From: Brevibacillus panacihumi W25
GTDB lineage: Bacteria > Bacillota > Bacilli > Brevibacillales > Brevibacillaceae
Assembly: GCF_000503775.1 (NCBI RefSeq)
Contig: NZ_KI629785.1
Coordinates: 796,001-860,000 of the forward strand
Length of the DNA: 64,000 nucleotides
Direction of reading: 5' to 3'
Within the stretch, counting starts at the first letter, position 1. Each line of letters begins with the position of its first letter. The notes beneath the pieces are model-generated. The model was not told where the DNA came from. It did not search any database and saw only the letters and a list, made by a program, of their open reading frames with translations. Of the stretch, positions 25,957 through 34,002 are shown in pieces. Position numbers and translations under genes: made by a program.

Positions 25957-25974
25957 CGAATGAATGCTCATTCA
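25957..25974 (-). promoter_or_regulatory. FadR operator upstream of fadH
   Basis: Read leftward, TGAATGAGCATTCATTCG matches the Bacillus FadR box TGAATGA-N4-TCATTCA at 17 of 18 positions apart from the free spacer, differing only in the last base. It sits 18 nt before the fadH start. FadR (TetR family) represses beta-oxidation genes until long-chain acyl-CoA binds it. The repressor gene is not in this window. Confidence 0.8.
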
Positions 25975-26080
25975 TTTCACTTTCCTTTCTTTTTCTCTGC
26001 ATCCCGCTGAAATTCCTTCCCCCCTTTGTTCCTTATCATGAAATAAACGACGCTTTCCGTATCTTTATACATAAACACAC

Positions 26081-26113
26081 AAAAAAAGCCGAGAATTCTT
26101 TCACCGGCTTTTT
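26081..26113 (-). terminator. Intrinsic terminator after the 158-aa hypothetical gene
   Basis: Read leftward, AAGCCG pairs with CGGCTT over a 13-nt loop and is followed by TTTTTTT. It lies 20 nt beyond the stop of the gene at 26133. Confidence 0.75.
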
Positions 26114-26132
26114 CCCCCTCAATCTTCCCTAT

Positions 26133-26609
26133 TCAAGCATGCAATCGAATCAATTTCCCCAGGTCTTGCGAGAAGCGATCAAGCAGGCCATTCCACTCCT
26201 GTATCGCTTCTTCGGACTCGGTCGCTGGCATTTCTACAAGAAAGTGATAGTCCAACACGATCGATTGTTCTACCGCATACTCCTGTTCCAGGAAGCGCTT
26301 TTTTTCATGTAGGGCAATTTCAGGAACGACGACCTTCGCTTGCTCCCAGATGTGAAGCTTCGCCTCGTCAGACAACGCACCGCTCCATTCAATCTCCACT
26401 TCTACCTCGCAGCTTTCCTCATCCGGCATGAGAAATAGGTGGATCGTCGCCACTGGCTTGCCTTCCGTTTCTTCTTCCATAAAAGTCAGCGTAATTTCCC
26501 GCGTCTCCGTTTCCTCCACCAGGGAGCGCTCCGAGCGCAGCACGATATCGGTAATGATACCCTGCTCGGACAAGAGACCGTTTAGTTGCTCAGTCAGGTA
26601 TTGCAGCAT
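26133..26609 (-). CDS. Conserved hypothetical protein, 158 aa
   Basis: An acidic soluble protein that I do not recognise. A helical start (MLQYLTEQLNGLLSEQG) is followed by a strand-rich middle (EITLTFMEEETEGKPVATIH) and a helical end. I chose the ATG at 26609, which has GAGGCGG upstream, over the longer frame. It is a single gene ending at a terminator, near fadH but with its own stop signals. No function is offered. Confidence 0.55.
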   Translation of the reverse strand: MLQYLTEQLNGLLSEQGIITDIVLRSERSLVEETETREITLTFMEEETEGKPVATIHLFLMPDEESCEVEVEIEWSGALSDEAKLHIWEQAKVVVPEIALHEKKRFLEQEYAVEQSIVLDYHFLVEMPATESEEAIQEWNGLLDRFSQDLGKLIRLHA

Positions 26610-26673
26610 GCATGAATCCGCCTCTCTTTGTTCCTTCGCCCCCCAGTATACCATGACCAGGGTCAGCATGCAG

Positions 26674-26699
26674 GAAAAAACCCCTTTCAGGAAGGGGTT
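26674..26699 (-). terminator. Intrinsic terminator after the 103-aa membrane protein gene
   Basis: Read leftward, AACCCCTT pairs with AAGGGGTT over a 5-nt loop and is followed by TTTTCC. It overlaps the gene's last codons. Confidence 0.75.
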
Positions 26700-26998
26700 G
26701 GCGTATTATTGACATTCTTCTTGTTCATAAATTCAGACAGCCAGGCACGGCGCACTTCTTTATTCGGACAGTATCCGAGGACATAGCTTTCTCCCCGCAT
26801 ATATTTTTCCTTGATCCATTCTTTGTGTTTTCTAAAAAAGGCGTGCTGGAAATCGATTGGCATCTGCTGATATTCTTCCAATGCTGAGGGATTCTGGAGA
26901 AAGAACTCTTCGTCATATACGAATTCTTCATTGTGCTGGCGGCTGATGAGATACACAAAGGCTATCACCAGGAACAGATTCACCAAAAAAATCGTCAT
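26687..26998 (-). CDS. Small membrane-anchored hypothetical protein, 103 aa
   Basis: A 103-residue protein with one N-terminal membrane helix (MTIFLVNLFLVIAFVYLI, residues 1-18) and a charged cytoplasmic or external tail rich in Glu, Lys and aromatic residues, including CPNKEVRRAWLSEF. The ATG has a CTGGAGGG ribosome binding site. I do not recognise the family. A dyad and a plausible promoter lie upstream at 27029-27066. Confidence 0.6.
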   Translation of the reverse strand: MTIFLVNLFLVIAFVYLISRQHNEEFVYDEEFFLQNPSALEEYQQMPIDFQHAFFRKHKEWIKEKYMRGESYVLGYCPNKEVRRAWLSEFMNKKNVNNTPTPS

Positions 26999-27028
26999 CC
27001 TAATCCCTCCAGTCAGATAAACAGTTGT

Positions 27029-27040
27029 CAGATTAATCTG
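27029..27040. promoter_or_regulatory. Perfect 12-bp palindrome CAGATTAATCTG upstream of the 103-aa gene
   Basis: The palindrome lies between the start codon at 26998 and a likely -10 box (TACAAT read leftward, near 27060). The word GTCAGAT occurs again 16 nt away, so the site may hold two half-sites for a regulator. No known regulator is matched. Confidence 0.35.
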
Positions 27041-27111
27041 TCTTGTCGTTATAGTATTATTGTATCACGTCTTTTGTGTTTTCTAAACCTCTCATTCACA
27101 TGAAACAAGAC

Positions 27112-27142
27112 AAAAAAACACCCGTTCCTTAGAAACGGGTGT
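27112..27142 (-). terminator. Intrinsic terminator of the LCP gene
   Basis: Read leftward, ACACCCGTT pairs with AACGGGTGT and is followed by TTTTTT. The stop codon sits in the loop region. Confidence 0.85.
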
Positions 27143-28577
27143 CTGTCTGTGCCTTGTCTTGGTTAGGCGTCGGTGTTTGGGTAATATCCTGGCCCACCGG
27201 AGAAATAATATCCGGCGGCGGCAATACTTCGCCTTGTGGTGCCGTAGTTCCTGGCGGGGCTGTCTGTTCTTGAGCAGGGTCGGTCTGCTCAGGTTGCCCC
27301 TCCACATCTGGAGGTGGAGCCTGTTCATTGGTCTCAACTTCAGTCGGCGGATTCGCTTGATTCGGATCTTGTTGTGGAATCTCGGCCGTATTATTCTTTT
27401 CTTGTTTCGGTTCTTGTGACACGGGCTGTTTCTTAGGAGGTGTCGTCTTATTCTTGGAGGATGCAGCTACTGCTTCTTCATTTTTGCCCAGTATCGGAGA
27501 ATTGTTCAATGTCGCCACGATCTTGCCCGACACGCCCATCTCCGCTTGCAATGAATCGCGGACGGATTCCAGCTTTTCTTTTTCAAGGTATGTATATCCG
27601 CCGCTCCAGAAAGCACCATTATCAAGAGCAGTGACGGTATTGGCATTGAATCCTTTGAAGTCGTACGCCAACCCTTTGATCTGATCCTTGGAGAGGTCTG
27701 TATGGATATGCTTGGCACCTACATCCATCACAGTGAATACCTTCGTCAACCCTTCCAAAGATCCTACCTTGTCCACAATGGCACGGATGACTTCTTGCTG
27801 GCGTCGATTGCGGTCAAAGTCGCTGGAGTAGTATTTCGTCCCGCGATTGTCATGGCGATGGCGCACATAGCCCAGCGCCTGCTCCCCGTTCAATGTCTGA
27901 ACGCCTGGGTTGAGGTTGATATGAGTGTTGTCTGTCGGGTCGTCATAGACCAGCTTGCGGTCGACGTTGACCTCTACCCCGCCCAGCTCATCGATGACAG
28001 CTTTGAAACCATCAAAGTCGATAGCGACATAGTGATCGATCGGAATCCCCAATATCTCGCTCAATGTCTTTTTGGTCAAGGAAACGCCGTCTTCGGTAGG
28101 AATCTTGTTGTTTCGCTCAGCTTTGCGACGATCAGCCTCGCCATTTGCATACACGGAGTTGATCTTGTGATAATCGCGATATCCCGGGATCTTTACCCGC
28201 GTATCGCGCGGAATGGAGACCATCGTGACCTTTTTTGTCTCCGGGTTCGCTACTGCCACGATCATAACATCCGTGTTCATGGAGCCAGTCTCCGGGCGCG
28301 AGTCCATCCCGAGAACGACAAATGACAAAGGCTTCGTAGAGGAGTATGTCGGATCGACATTATTCGATACAGGAGAAGTAAACTGATCATTCGGTTTTGT
28401 CACGGTATCCAGTGTGTTGTCAATTTTCCAATAAACAGCTCCGGCCACACCACCGACCAGAAGCAGAACAAACAAGCTTAAAAATACAAACCATCTGCGC
28501 AGCTTTCCACTGCGTCCCCTTTTCTTTTTTGGGGGAGCGGAAGCGCGTGTTCGTGTCATTCCTTGAGGTTGAGGCAT
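27129..28577 (-). CDS. LytR-CpsA-Psr (LCP) family cell-wall polymer transferase
   Basis: A 482-residue protein. A short basic N-terminus and one membrane helix (residues about 30-50, WFVFLSLFVLLLVGGVAG) are followed by the LCP domain: VVLGMDSRPETGSMNTDVMI, MVSIPRDTRVKIPGY, and VEVNVDRKLVYDDPT. LCP enzymes attach teichoic acids and other polymers to peptidoglycan outside the membrane. The last 110 residues are a Pro/Gln/Glu/Thr-rich tail that may span the wall. The ATG has AAGGAGACTG upstream. Catalytic Arg and Asp residues of the pyrophosphate-binding site are present. Confidence 0.92.
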   Translation of the reverse strand: MPQPQGMTRTRASAPPKKKRGRSGKLRRWFVFLSLFVLLLVGGVAGAVYWKIDNTLDTVTKPNDQFTSPVSNNVDPTYSSTKPLSFVVLGMDSRPETGSMNTDVMIVAVANPETKKVTMVSIPRDTRVKIPGYRDYHKINSVYANGEADRRKAERNNKIPTEDGVSLTKKTLSEILGIPIDHYVAIDFDGFKAVIDELGGVEVNVDRKLVYDDPTDNTHINLNPGVQTLNGEQALGYVRHRHDNRGTKYYSSDFDRNRRQQEVIRAIVDKVGSLEGLTKVFTVMDVGAKHIHTDLSKDQIKGLAYDFKGFNANTVTALDNGAFWSGGYTYLEKEKLESVRDSLQAEMGVSGKIVATLNNSPILGKNEEAVAASSKNKTTPPKKQPVSQEPKQEKNNTAEIPQQDPNQANPPTEVETNEQAPPPDVEGQPEQTDPAQEQTAPPGTTAPQGEVLPPPDIISPVGQDITQTPTPNQDKAQTDTRF

Positions 28578-28903
28578 GTGTATCAGTCTCCTTGTTCACG
28601 ACGCTTTATCACCAAAAGAGTGGTAGGCACAAACGATTTGCAAGGTTGCCAATCGACAGGAAGTACTAATTTTTTCTTCTGATGGTAAAACTCTGACTCC
28701 GGTATTGTACCACATGATTGTCTTCATTTGTAGAAAAATGTTCCTCCTGTACCCAAAATCCCGCGAAATTTTGGAGAACCACAGATGAAATGTCGCTCTT
28801 TAAATACGTTATGAATAAACGATATATTTCGGAATTACAGGGATGACGTTATGCTTTTCTAATGCTAGAGTAAGGGAAAAAACAGATACGGAGATGAAAC
28901 GAG
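28578..28903. promoter_or_regulatory. 326-bp divergent intergenic region between the LCP gene and the Fsr-like exporter
   Basis: No gene is visible. Read leftward there is a TACAAT at about 28709-28714 that may be the LCP -10 box. A small hairpin, CCAAAAT/ATTTTGG (28753-28774), lies in the centre. The rest is AT-rich and probably holds the rightward promoter, for which I see no good consensus. Confidence 0.4.
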
Positions 28904-30118
28904 ATGAGCGCCCCTGCTGCCAACGCAACCCCCATAGCAAGCGCAGCTCCAACTGTATACAGGATGTTGTTCGCAATCAGCCTCGCTCACTTGCTGAATG
29001 ACGCGCTGCAAGCAGTTGTTCCTGCCCTTTTGCCCATTTTGGAGAAAAATCTCACGCTTTCTTTTACACAGATTGGCGTAATTATGCTTGTCATGAATTT
29101 TACAGCTTCTGTTTTGCAACCAATCGTCGGTTATTTTACAGACCGAAAACCCCAGCCCTTTTTGACCCCAATTGCCCTATTGGTCTCCGGTCTGGGAATG
29201 TTCTGCCTTGCTTTTGCCGGCCATTACAGCCTGGTTCTGCTGGCAGTCGCATGTGTGGGAATCGGTTCGGCTGTATTTCACCCTGAAGCTTCACGCTTCG
29301 CGCACAAAGCCTCCGGTCCCCGCAGAGGTTTGGGTCAGTCGATTTTTCAGGTTGGCGGCAATGCCGGGCAAGCACTTGCACCACTGATGACCATCCTCAT
29401 CTTCGCCAATCTCGGCCAGACTGGCGCTTCTTGGTTTTTGGTCCCGGCAGGGTTGGCCAGCATCATTCTCTTTTATGTCGCTACCTGGTACCGCGGCCAG
29501 GAACGCTTGGTCAAAACGACTGCCGCTCCTGCCAAGTACAGCTATGGCAACAAGCGCATGCTTGCACTTGGCTTGCTGGTCCTGATCGTCAGTGTTCGTT
29601 CCTGGATGCATGTGGGGTATCAAAGTTTTTATCAGTTTTATCTGATGGATTTGAAAAATATGGAATACGCGCAGGCACAATTAGTCCTTTTCGGTTTTTT
29701 GCTCGCTGGGGCAATCGGTACATTTCTCGGAGGACCGCTCGCCGACCGTTTTGGAAAGCGGAATGTCCTGATCTTCTCCATGCTGGGTTCCTTGCCGCTG
29801 ACGCTTCTGACACCGTATGTGAACGGCATCTGGACGTTTCCGCTGCTCTTTCTTACCGGTTTCATCATGCTCTCCAGCTTTTCGGTTGCGGTGGTCTATG
29901 CCCAAGAGCTGCTTCCAGGCCGAATCGGGATGGTGTCCGGGCTGATTATCGGTCTCGCCTTTGGGATGGGAGGAATGGGAGCCCTCGCCTTAGGGTATCT
30001 TGCCGATTACTCCGGCATCAGCACCGTTATCACCCTCTGCTCCCTGCTTCCATTGGTAGGACTGCTGGGCTTGATGCTTCCTTCTGATCAGACTGTACGC
30101 AATTGGACGAAGGAATAA
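28904..30118 (+). CDS. MFS transporter, fosmidomycin-resistance (Fsr) type
   Basis: A 404-residue protein with 12 predicted helices. The start LAHLLNDALQAVVPALLPIL and the early GYFTDRKPQPFL loop match the Fsr family of exporters, and GGNAGQALAPLMTILIFANL is typical of helix 5. It likely exports a drug or metabolite by proton antiport. The ATG has CGGAG upstream. A terminator follows at 30131. Confidence 0.88.
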   Translation: MSAPAANATPIASAAPTVYRMLFAISLAHLLNDALQAVVPALLPILEKNLTLSFTQIGVIMLVMNFTASVLQPIVGYFTDRKPQPFLTPIALLVSGLGMFCLAFAGHYSLVLLAVACVGIGSAVFHPEASRFAHKASGPRRGLGQSIFQVGGNAGQALAPLMTILIFANLGQTGASWFLVPAGLASIILFYVATWYRGQERLVKTTAAPAKYSYGNKRMLALGLLVLIVSVRSWMHVGYQSFYQFYLMDLKNMEYAQAQLVLFGFLLAGAIGTFLGGPLADRFGKRNVLIFSMLGSLPLTLLTPYVNGIWTFPLLFLTGFIMLSSFSVAVVYAQELLPGRIGMVSGLIIGLAFGMGGMGALALGYLADYSGISTVITLCSLLPLVGLLGLMLPSDQTVRNWTKE

Positions 30119-30130
30119 ACGGTTGGTCTA

Positions 30131-30166
30131 AAGAGAACGTTCTGTACAACAGGCGTTCTCTTTTTT
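30131..30166 (+). terminator. Intrinsic terminator after the Fsr-like gene
   Basis: AAGAGAACG pairs with CGTTCTCTT across a 14-nt loop and is followed by TTTT. Confidence 0.85.
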
Positions 30167-30306
30167 GGATCTCCCCTCATTTCTTGATAGGATGGGGAGG
30201 TCTTCGTCCGATATGAGGAAGAATAGGTAAAGGATAGGCCCAGCAGCGAGACGAGGATTCGGTTTTCAATCCATAATTAGCGACACGCTCATGGAAGGTG
30301 ATGGCG

Positions 30307-31509
30307 ATGGCGAAAGTTTTGTTTATCAATGCGGGTTCCGAAGGACACATCAATCCAACCCTAGGTGTGGTTCAAGAACTTATCCGTCGTGGGGAAGAGG
30401 TGGTTTACTTTGCAGCGGATCAATATCGTGATCGTGTCGAGTCCACAGGCGCAGAGGTAATCACGTTTGATGTCAACACATTTATCGAGGCGTTCCTTGC
30501 CGGAGGAAGAAGCTTTTGGGGGCGTGTAGGTGGACTTTTACGCACCGCCGACATCGTCATTCCCAGTGTCCTGGAGCAAACAAACGGAAAACGTTTTGAT
30601 TACATGATTCATGACTCGATGTTTGGCTGCGGGCGTATGCTCGCACAACTACTCGACCTGCCGGCAATCAACTCGTGCAGCAGTTTTGCCATGCAACAAA
30701 ACCTCTTCGGCAGTATGCGGGATTCCCTATCACGTGATGTATCAGCAGACGAGAATGAACGAGCTCAGCAGGAGTTCCAAAAGCTAGTTCATCATGTACA
30801 AGCGAAATATCATGTGCAGGTTGGCGGGCCGTTCGAGATTTTCTGCAATCCCGCGCCTTTGACCATCGTCTACACGTCGAAACAATTCCAACCCGACGGA
30901 GAAAGCTTCGACAAGTCGTATCAATTTGTTGGACCGTCTATAGCACCGCGCACAAACGGATCATTTGATTTCTCTCGTGTGGACACAGATCAGCTCGTTT
31001 ACATATCTCTAGGCACCGTTTTCAATCACGCGGTGGATTTTTACAAGCTCTGTTTTGCGGCCTTTGCCGATACACCGTACACCGTGATTCTTTCCATCGG
31101 CAACCAAACCCAAATTCAGGAATTAGGAGAAATTCCAGCGAACTTTATCGTTCGGAACTATGTACCACAACTCGAAGTGCTGCAACACGCCAAATTGTTT
31201 ATCACACATGGTGGCATGAACAGCGCCAGTGAAGGGCTTTATTATGGTGTGCCATTGATTGTACTTCCCCAAGGCTCTGACCAACCTATTGTGGCGCGAC
31301 GTGTGGCTGAACTCGGTGCAGGCATCCACCTCAATCAGGAAGGATTGGCTGCAGATCATCTCAGGGAGGCGGCGGAATTCGTGTTGAAGGATTCGTCCAT
31401 TCAAAAGGCATCCTTGGAGATCGGGGAATCGTTTCAAGCGGCAGGCGGGTATCCTCGAGCCGTCGAGGAAATCTTCGCGTATAAGCAAAGTCTTGGCATA
31501 ACGAAATAA
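30307..31509 (+). CDS. MGT-type glycosyltransferase (GT1, macrolide glycosyltransferase-like)
   Basis: A 400-residue GT-B enzyme. The N-terminal acceptor domain starts KVLFINAGSEGHINPTLGVV, and the C-terminal UDP-sugar site has the family signature FITHGGMNSASEGLYYGVPL followed by LPQGSDQPIVARRVAELGAG. Such enzymes glucosylate macrolides, flavonoids or other small hydrophobic molecules in the cytoplasm. I place the start at the ATG at 30307, 6 nt after AAGGTG; the ATG at 30301 and GTG at 30298 are alternatives. It stands alone; the upstream exporter is not obviously cotranscribed. Confidence 0.87.
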   Translation: MAKVLFINAGSEGHINPTLGVVQELIRRGEEVVYFAADQYRDRVESTGAEVITFDVNTFIEAFLAGGRSFWGRVGGLLRTADIVIPSVLEQTNGKRFDYMIHDSMFGCGRMLAQLLDLPAINSCSSFAMQQNLFGSMRDSLSRDVSADENERAQQEFQKLVHHVQAKYHVQVGGPFEIFCNPAPLTIVYTSKQFQPDGESFDKSYQFVGPSIAPRTNGSFDFSRVDTDQLVYISLGTVFNHAVDFYKLCFAAFADTPYTVILSIGNQTQIQELGEIPANFIVRNYVPQLEVLQHAKLFITHGGMNSASEGLYYGVPLIVLPQGSDQPIVARRVAELGAGIHLNQEGLAADHLREAAEFVLKDSSIQKASLEIGESFQAAGGYPRAVEEIFAYKQSLGITK

Positions 31510-31520
31510 TATTCATTCGA

Positions 31521-31573
31521 TAAAAAAGGAAGCTGGAGAAAAACGAAATGTTTTTCCCAGCTTCCTTACTTTT
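31521..31573. terminator. Bidirectional terminator between the glycosyltransferase and the SEC-C gene
   Basis: AAGGAAGCTGG pairs with CCAGCTTCCTT, with an inner AAAAAC/GTTTTT helix. A and T runs on both sides let it serve both converging genes. Confidence 0.85.
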
Positions 31574-31578
31574 AACCA

Positions 31579-33648
31579 TTAGATCAGGACTGCGACGGGC
31601 GCTCCCAGCAATTGCGCCACGACAGGCGGGTAAAATTCTGCAGAGCTGAATAGGCGCCAGCTTCCATCTTCTGTTTGGCCAAACAGACCGAAAATGACCC
31701 AATCTGCTCCCAGCGCCTGATTTGCATCCGCATCAAGAGTCAGCTTGATCTTCTCGCCATTTTGCCTTCTCGCCACCCAGCCATCCTGGTCGGTTCCGAG
31801 CAAGAGCAGGCCTTCCTCACGAACGTCCGCAAGTCCCGGAGATGGAGTCGCATACAGATGCTGATACGCTTCTTTCTCCAGATGTCCCCGCAAGCGGTAA
31901 GCCTCCGGCAACGACTCTTTCAGCTCTGTAAACAAAGGCTGCATCGTCGCTGAGAGCGAAGTTCCATTTTGCTTGTCCAGCCACTTGAAGAAGGCAGACA
32001 GGACCGACAAGAGATTGGTCGCCAACGTCTTAGTAACGGCGTCGGTACGGGAGTAAATATCATGGACGAGGAAGAAAGACAGATCCTCGCGTCGCAAGTG
32101 TTCCCATTCAAAAGAAGGTCCAAATGCTCCTCTTACAAATGAACGGAAATTGTTCATCACTTCATCGTACTTTTTGACAGTAGCTTCCGACTTGCCTTCT
32201 GTCATTTCGTGAACAAAACGGTTCATCTCCGCCAGCCGCTCAGGAAGAATGGTATAGACGCTTTCCGGCAGCCCCTCGATCAATGGACGGCGCAGCAGAT
32301 TGAATACATGCAGGCTGTCATTTTTCATGGTCAAACGAGGTCGCAGCAGATCCATCCGCATATAACGGGCGATTCCTTGCCCCAATTTGCTGTCTTGCTC
32401 CATTTGGGACAGGAGGGAGTCAAGCATCCCCTTCAGTTCCTGATTATCGGATGCCGCTACAAGAACAGGAGGAAGTTCATCCAATGCATCATGGGCGGTG
32501 ACCAGCCATTTTTCTGCAAAATAGGTTTGCACAGCCCACTGCAGCACTTTCGGCGGCAGCGTTGGTTCACTGGTGATAAACAGGGTTCCTTGTGTCAGCT
32601 TGGAACCTGTCGAGGTCAATACCGAGATTGCTTTTTCCTCCACCAGCCCGTGAAGCTGCAACAGACCTGCGATCTCCTCCAGTTCCTCCGGATACCCTTC
32701 CAGAAGCACCTGCCCATCCTGCACGAGAACTTCTGCCTGAACTTCATACAACTCCAGCAAGGCATCCCTCAGCCCACGGAACAAATGCTCTTCCTTGCGA
32801 CTGGCATACACCCAGATTTCCTTGCCGCCATCGCGCTTTTTCAATTCAAAGCTGCGCTTGGACTCAATCATTTTACGAAACTCCTCTGCATCCGCCAAAG
32901 GAAAACGGCGCTGCAGCAAGCTATTGGAGCTATGTTCCTGGCGATCGGCTTCATTGCCGAACTGGACAATAAAACGGTATAGAGCCGGAGTGTAGACCCG
33001 TTTGGAGGTATCATCAGCAGCTTCCTGCACTTCGGGATGCTGACGCAGCCACTCCATCAACGGCTCTTTGATATGCGGCTGCAAAATGATGCTGCCCGAG
33101 AACAGCATATTCCGAAGACCGAGATTCAGCAGACGGCCTACGACAATTTGCCCAGGCTGAACCTGCAAATTGTTGGAGCGCAACAGGTAATGAACTTCTC
33201 CGCTCTGTGGCTGACGCACAGTCAGGACGTCACGGTCTACTTCGATAATTTCATACGTATTCAGATGCAGACCGGCAAAGGCACGCCGCAGATCAGGCTC
33301 CATTCGACGTCCGTGCTGCTTGATGTAATTCTCAAGCAACGTCGTGTTGCCCGTTTTTTCATCGAGTACAAACCAGTTGAAGAAATGGGCAGCCCATTCG
33401 GGACGCATTACACTTTCTTCCGGCAGCCCAATCTCTTCGGCAAAACGGTTCCGCGCCTCGGAAATCGCTTCATTGGTCACATGACCGCCGACAAAATGAT
33501 TGAGTCGCTCGACCCAGCTCGCGTACTCTTTTTGCAGCTTTTGCTCGTGGCGGCTACGCAGCTCGGTAATGGGCGTGACGACACCGCAGCATTTTTTGTA
33601 TTTTTTTCCGCTCCCGCAGGGGCATAGTTCATTTCTACCAACAGACAT
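31579..33648 (-). CDS. SEC-C zinc-motif protein with a recombinase-like core-binding region, 689 aa
   Basis: The N-terminus carries a SEC-C zinc motif (NELCPCGSGKKYKKCC, residues 5-20). About 400 residues of unrecognised sequence follow. Near residues 475-580 there is a helical segment (ATVKKYDEVMNNFRSFV, then NLLSVLSAFFKWLDKQNG) that resembles the SAM-like core-binding domain of tyrosine recombinases. No R-H-R-Y catalytic domain follows, so recombination is not expected. I chose the ATG at 33648, which starts the SEC-C motif; AAGGAG lies 13 nt upstream. It is the last gene of a three-gene leftward cluster. Function unknown. Confidence 0.7.
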   Translation of the reverse strand: MSVGRNELCPCGSGKKYKKCCGVVTPITELRSRHEQKLQKEYASWVERLNHFVGGHVTNEAISEARNRFAEEIGLPEESVMRPEWAAHFFNWFVLDEKTGNTTLLENYIKQHGRRMEPDLRRAFAGLHLNTYEIIEVDRDVLTVRQPQSGEVHYLLRSNNLQVQPGQIVVGRLLNLGLRNMLFSGSIILQPHIKEPLMEWLRQHPEVQEAADDTSKRVYTPALYRFIVQFGNEADRQEHSSNSLLQRRFPLADAEEFRKMIESKRSFELKKRDGGKEIWVYASRKEEHLFRGLRDALLELYEVQAEVLVQDGQVLLEGYPEELEEIAGLLQLHGLVEEKAISVLTSTGSKLTQGTLFITSEPTLPPKVLQWAVQTYFAEKWLVTAHDALDELPPVLVAASDNQELKGMLDSLLSQMEQDSKLGQGIARYMRMDLLRPRLTMKNDSLHVFNLLRRPLIEGLPESVYTILPERLAEMNRFVHEMTEGKSEATVKKYDEVMNNFRSFVRGAFGPSFEWEHLRREDLSFFLVHDIYSRTDAVTKTLATNLLSVLSAFFKWLDKQNGTSLSATMQPLFTELKESLPEAYRLRGHLEKEAYQHLYATPSPGLADVREEGLLLLGTDQDGWVARRQNGEKIKLTLDADANQALGADWVIFGLFGQTEDGSWRLFSSAEFYPPVVAQLLGAPVAVLI

Positions 33649-33729
33649 AAGGGAATTGGATCTCCTTTCCAGCCCACGCGGCATGCGCGGGGAATCCTGC
33701 ACAATCCCCCAATTTTACCGCATTTTTCG

Positions 33730-34002
33730 TCAGGTGTTCAAGTATTCACGTTTATTTTCATGAGTGATTCCTACATCACCGGGACGTTCCCACTGTTCAA
33801 TAAAGGTCTCCAGTCGGTTGATCCGCGTCTGAATGCGCTGTTTTTCACTCATGCATGCAGATATTGCGGTGAGCTGGTTCGCAGTGAAGAGTTCCACCAC
33901 TTCCTGCTCCATAACTTCAAGGCGAATCCGATAGCATGCGACAATCTCCCGCAGCAAGGCAAATCTTTGCTCCAACCGGATCGTAGCGCCCTGGTTACTC
34001 AT
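33730..34002 (-). CDS. Small helical protein sharing a domain with its upstream neighbour, 90 aa
   Basis: A 90-residue, mostly helical, probably coiled-coil protein. Residues about 18-70 align with the C-terminus of the 318-residue neighbour: both have M-x-QEVV-x2-F-x3-N-x2-AI-x3-M-x-EK with matching spacing. The start overlaps the neighbour's stop by 4 nt (ATGA), so translation is coupled. The two proteins may pair through this domain. I know no named family. Confidence 0.65.
   Translation of the reverse strand: MSNQGATIRLEQRFALLREIVACYRIRLEVMEQEVVELFTANQLTAISACMSEKQRIQTRINRLETFIEQWERPGDVGITHENKREYLNT

Noticed and set aside
29483..29500. T-box-like word TGGTACCGCGG
   Set aside because: It lies inside the Fsr-like coding frame, encoding W-Y-R-G, far from any gene start and with no stem I or terminator around it.
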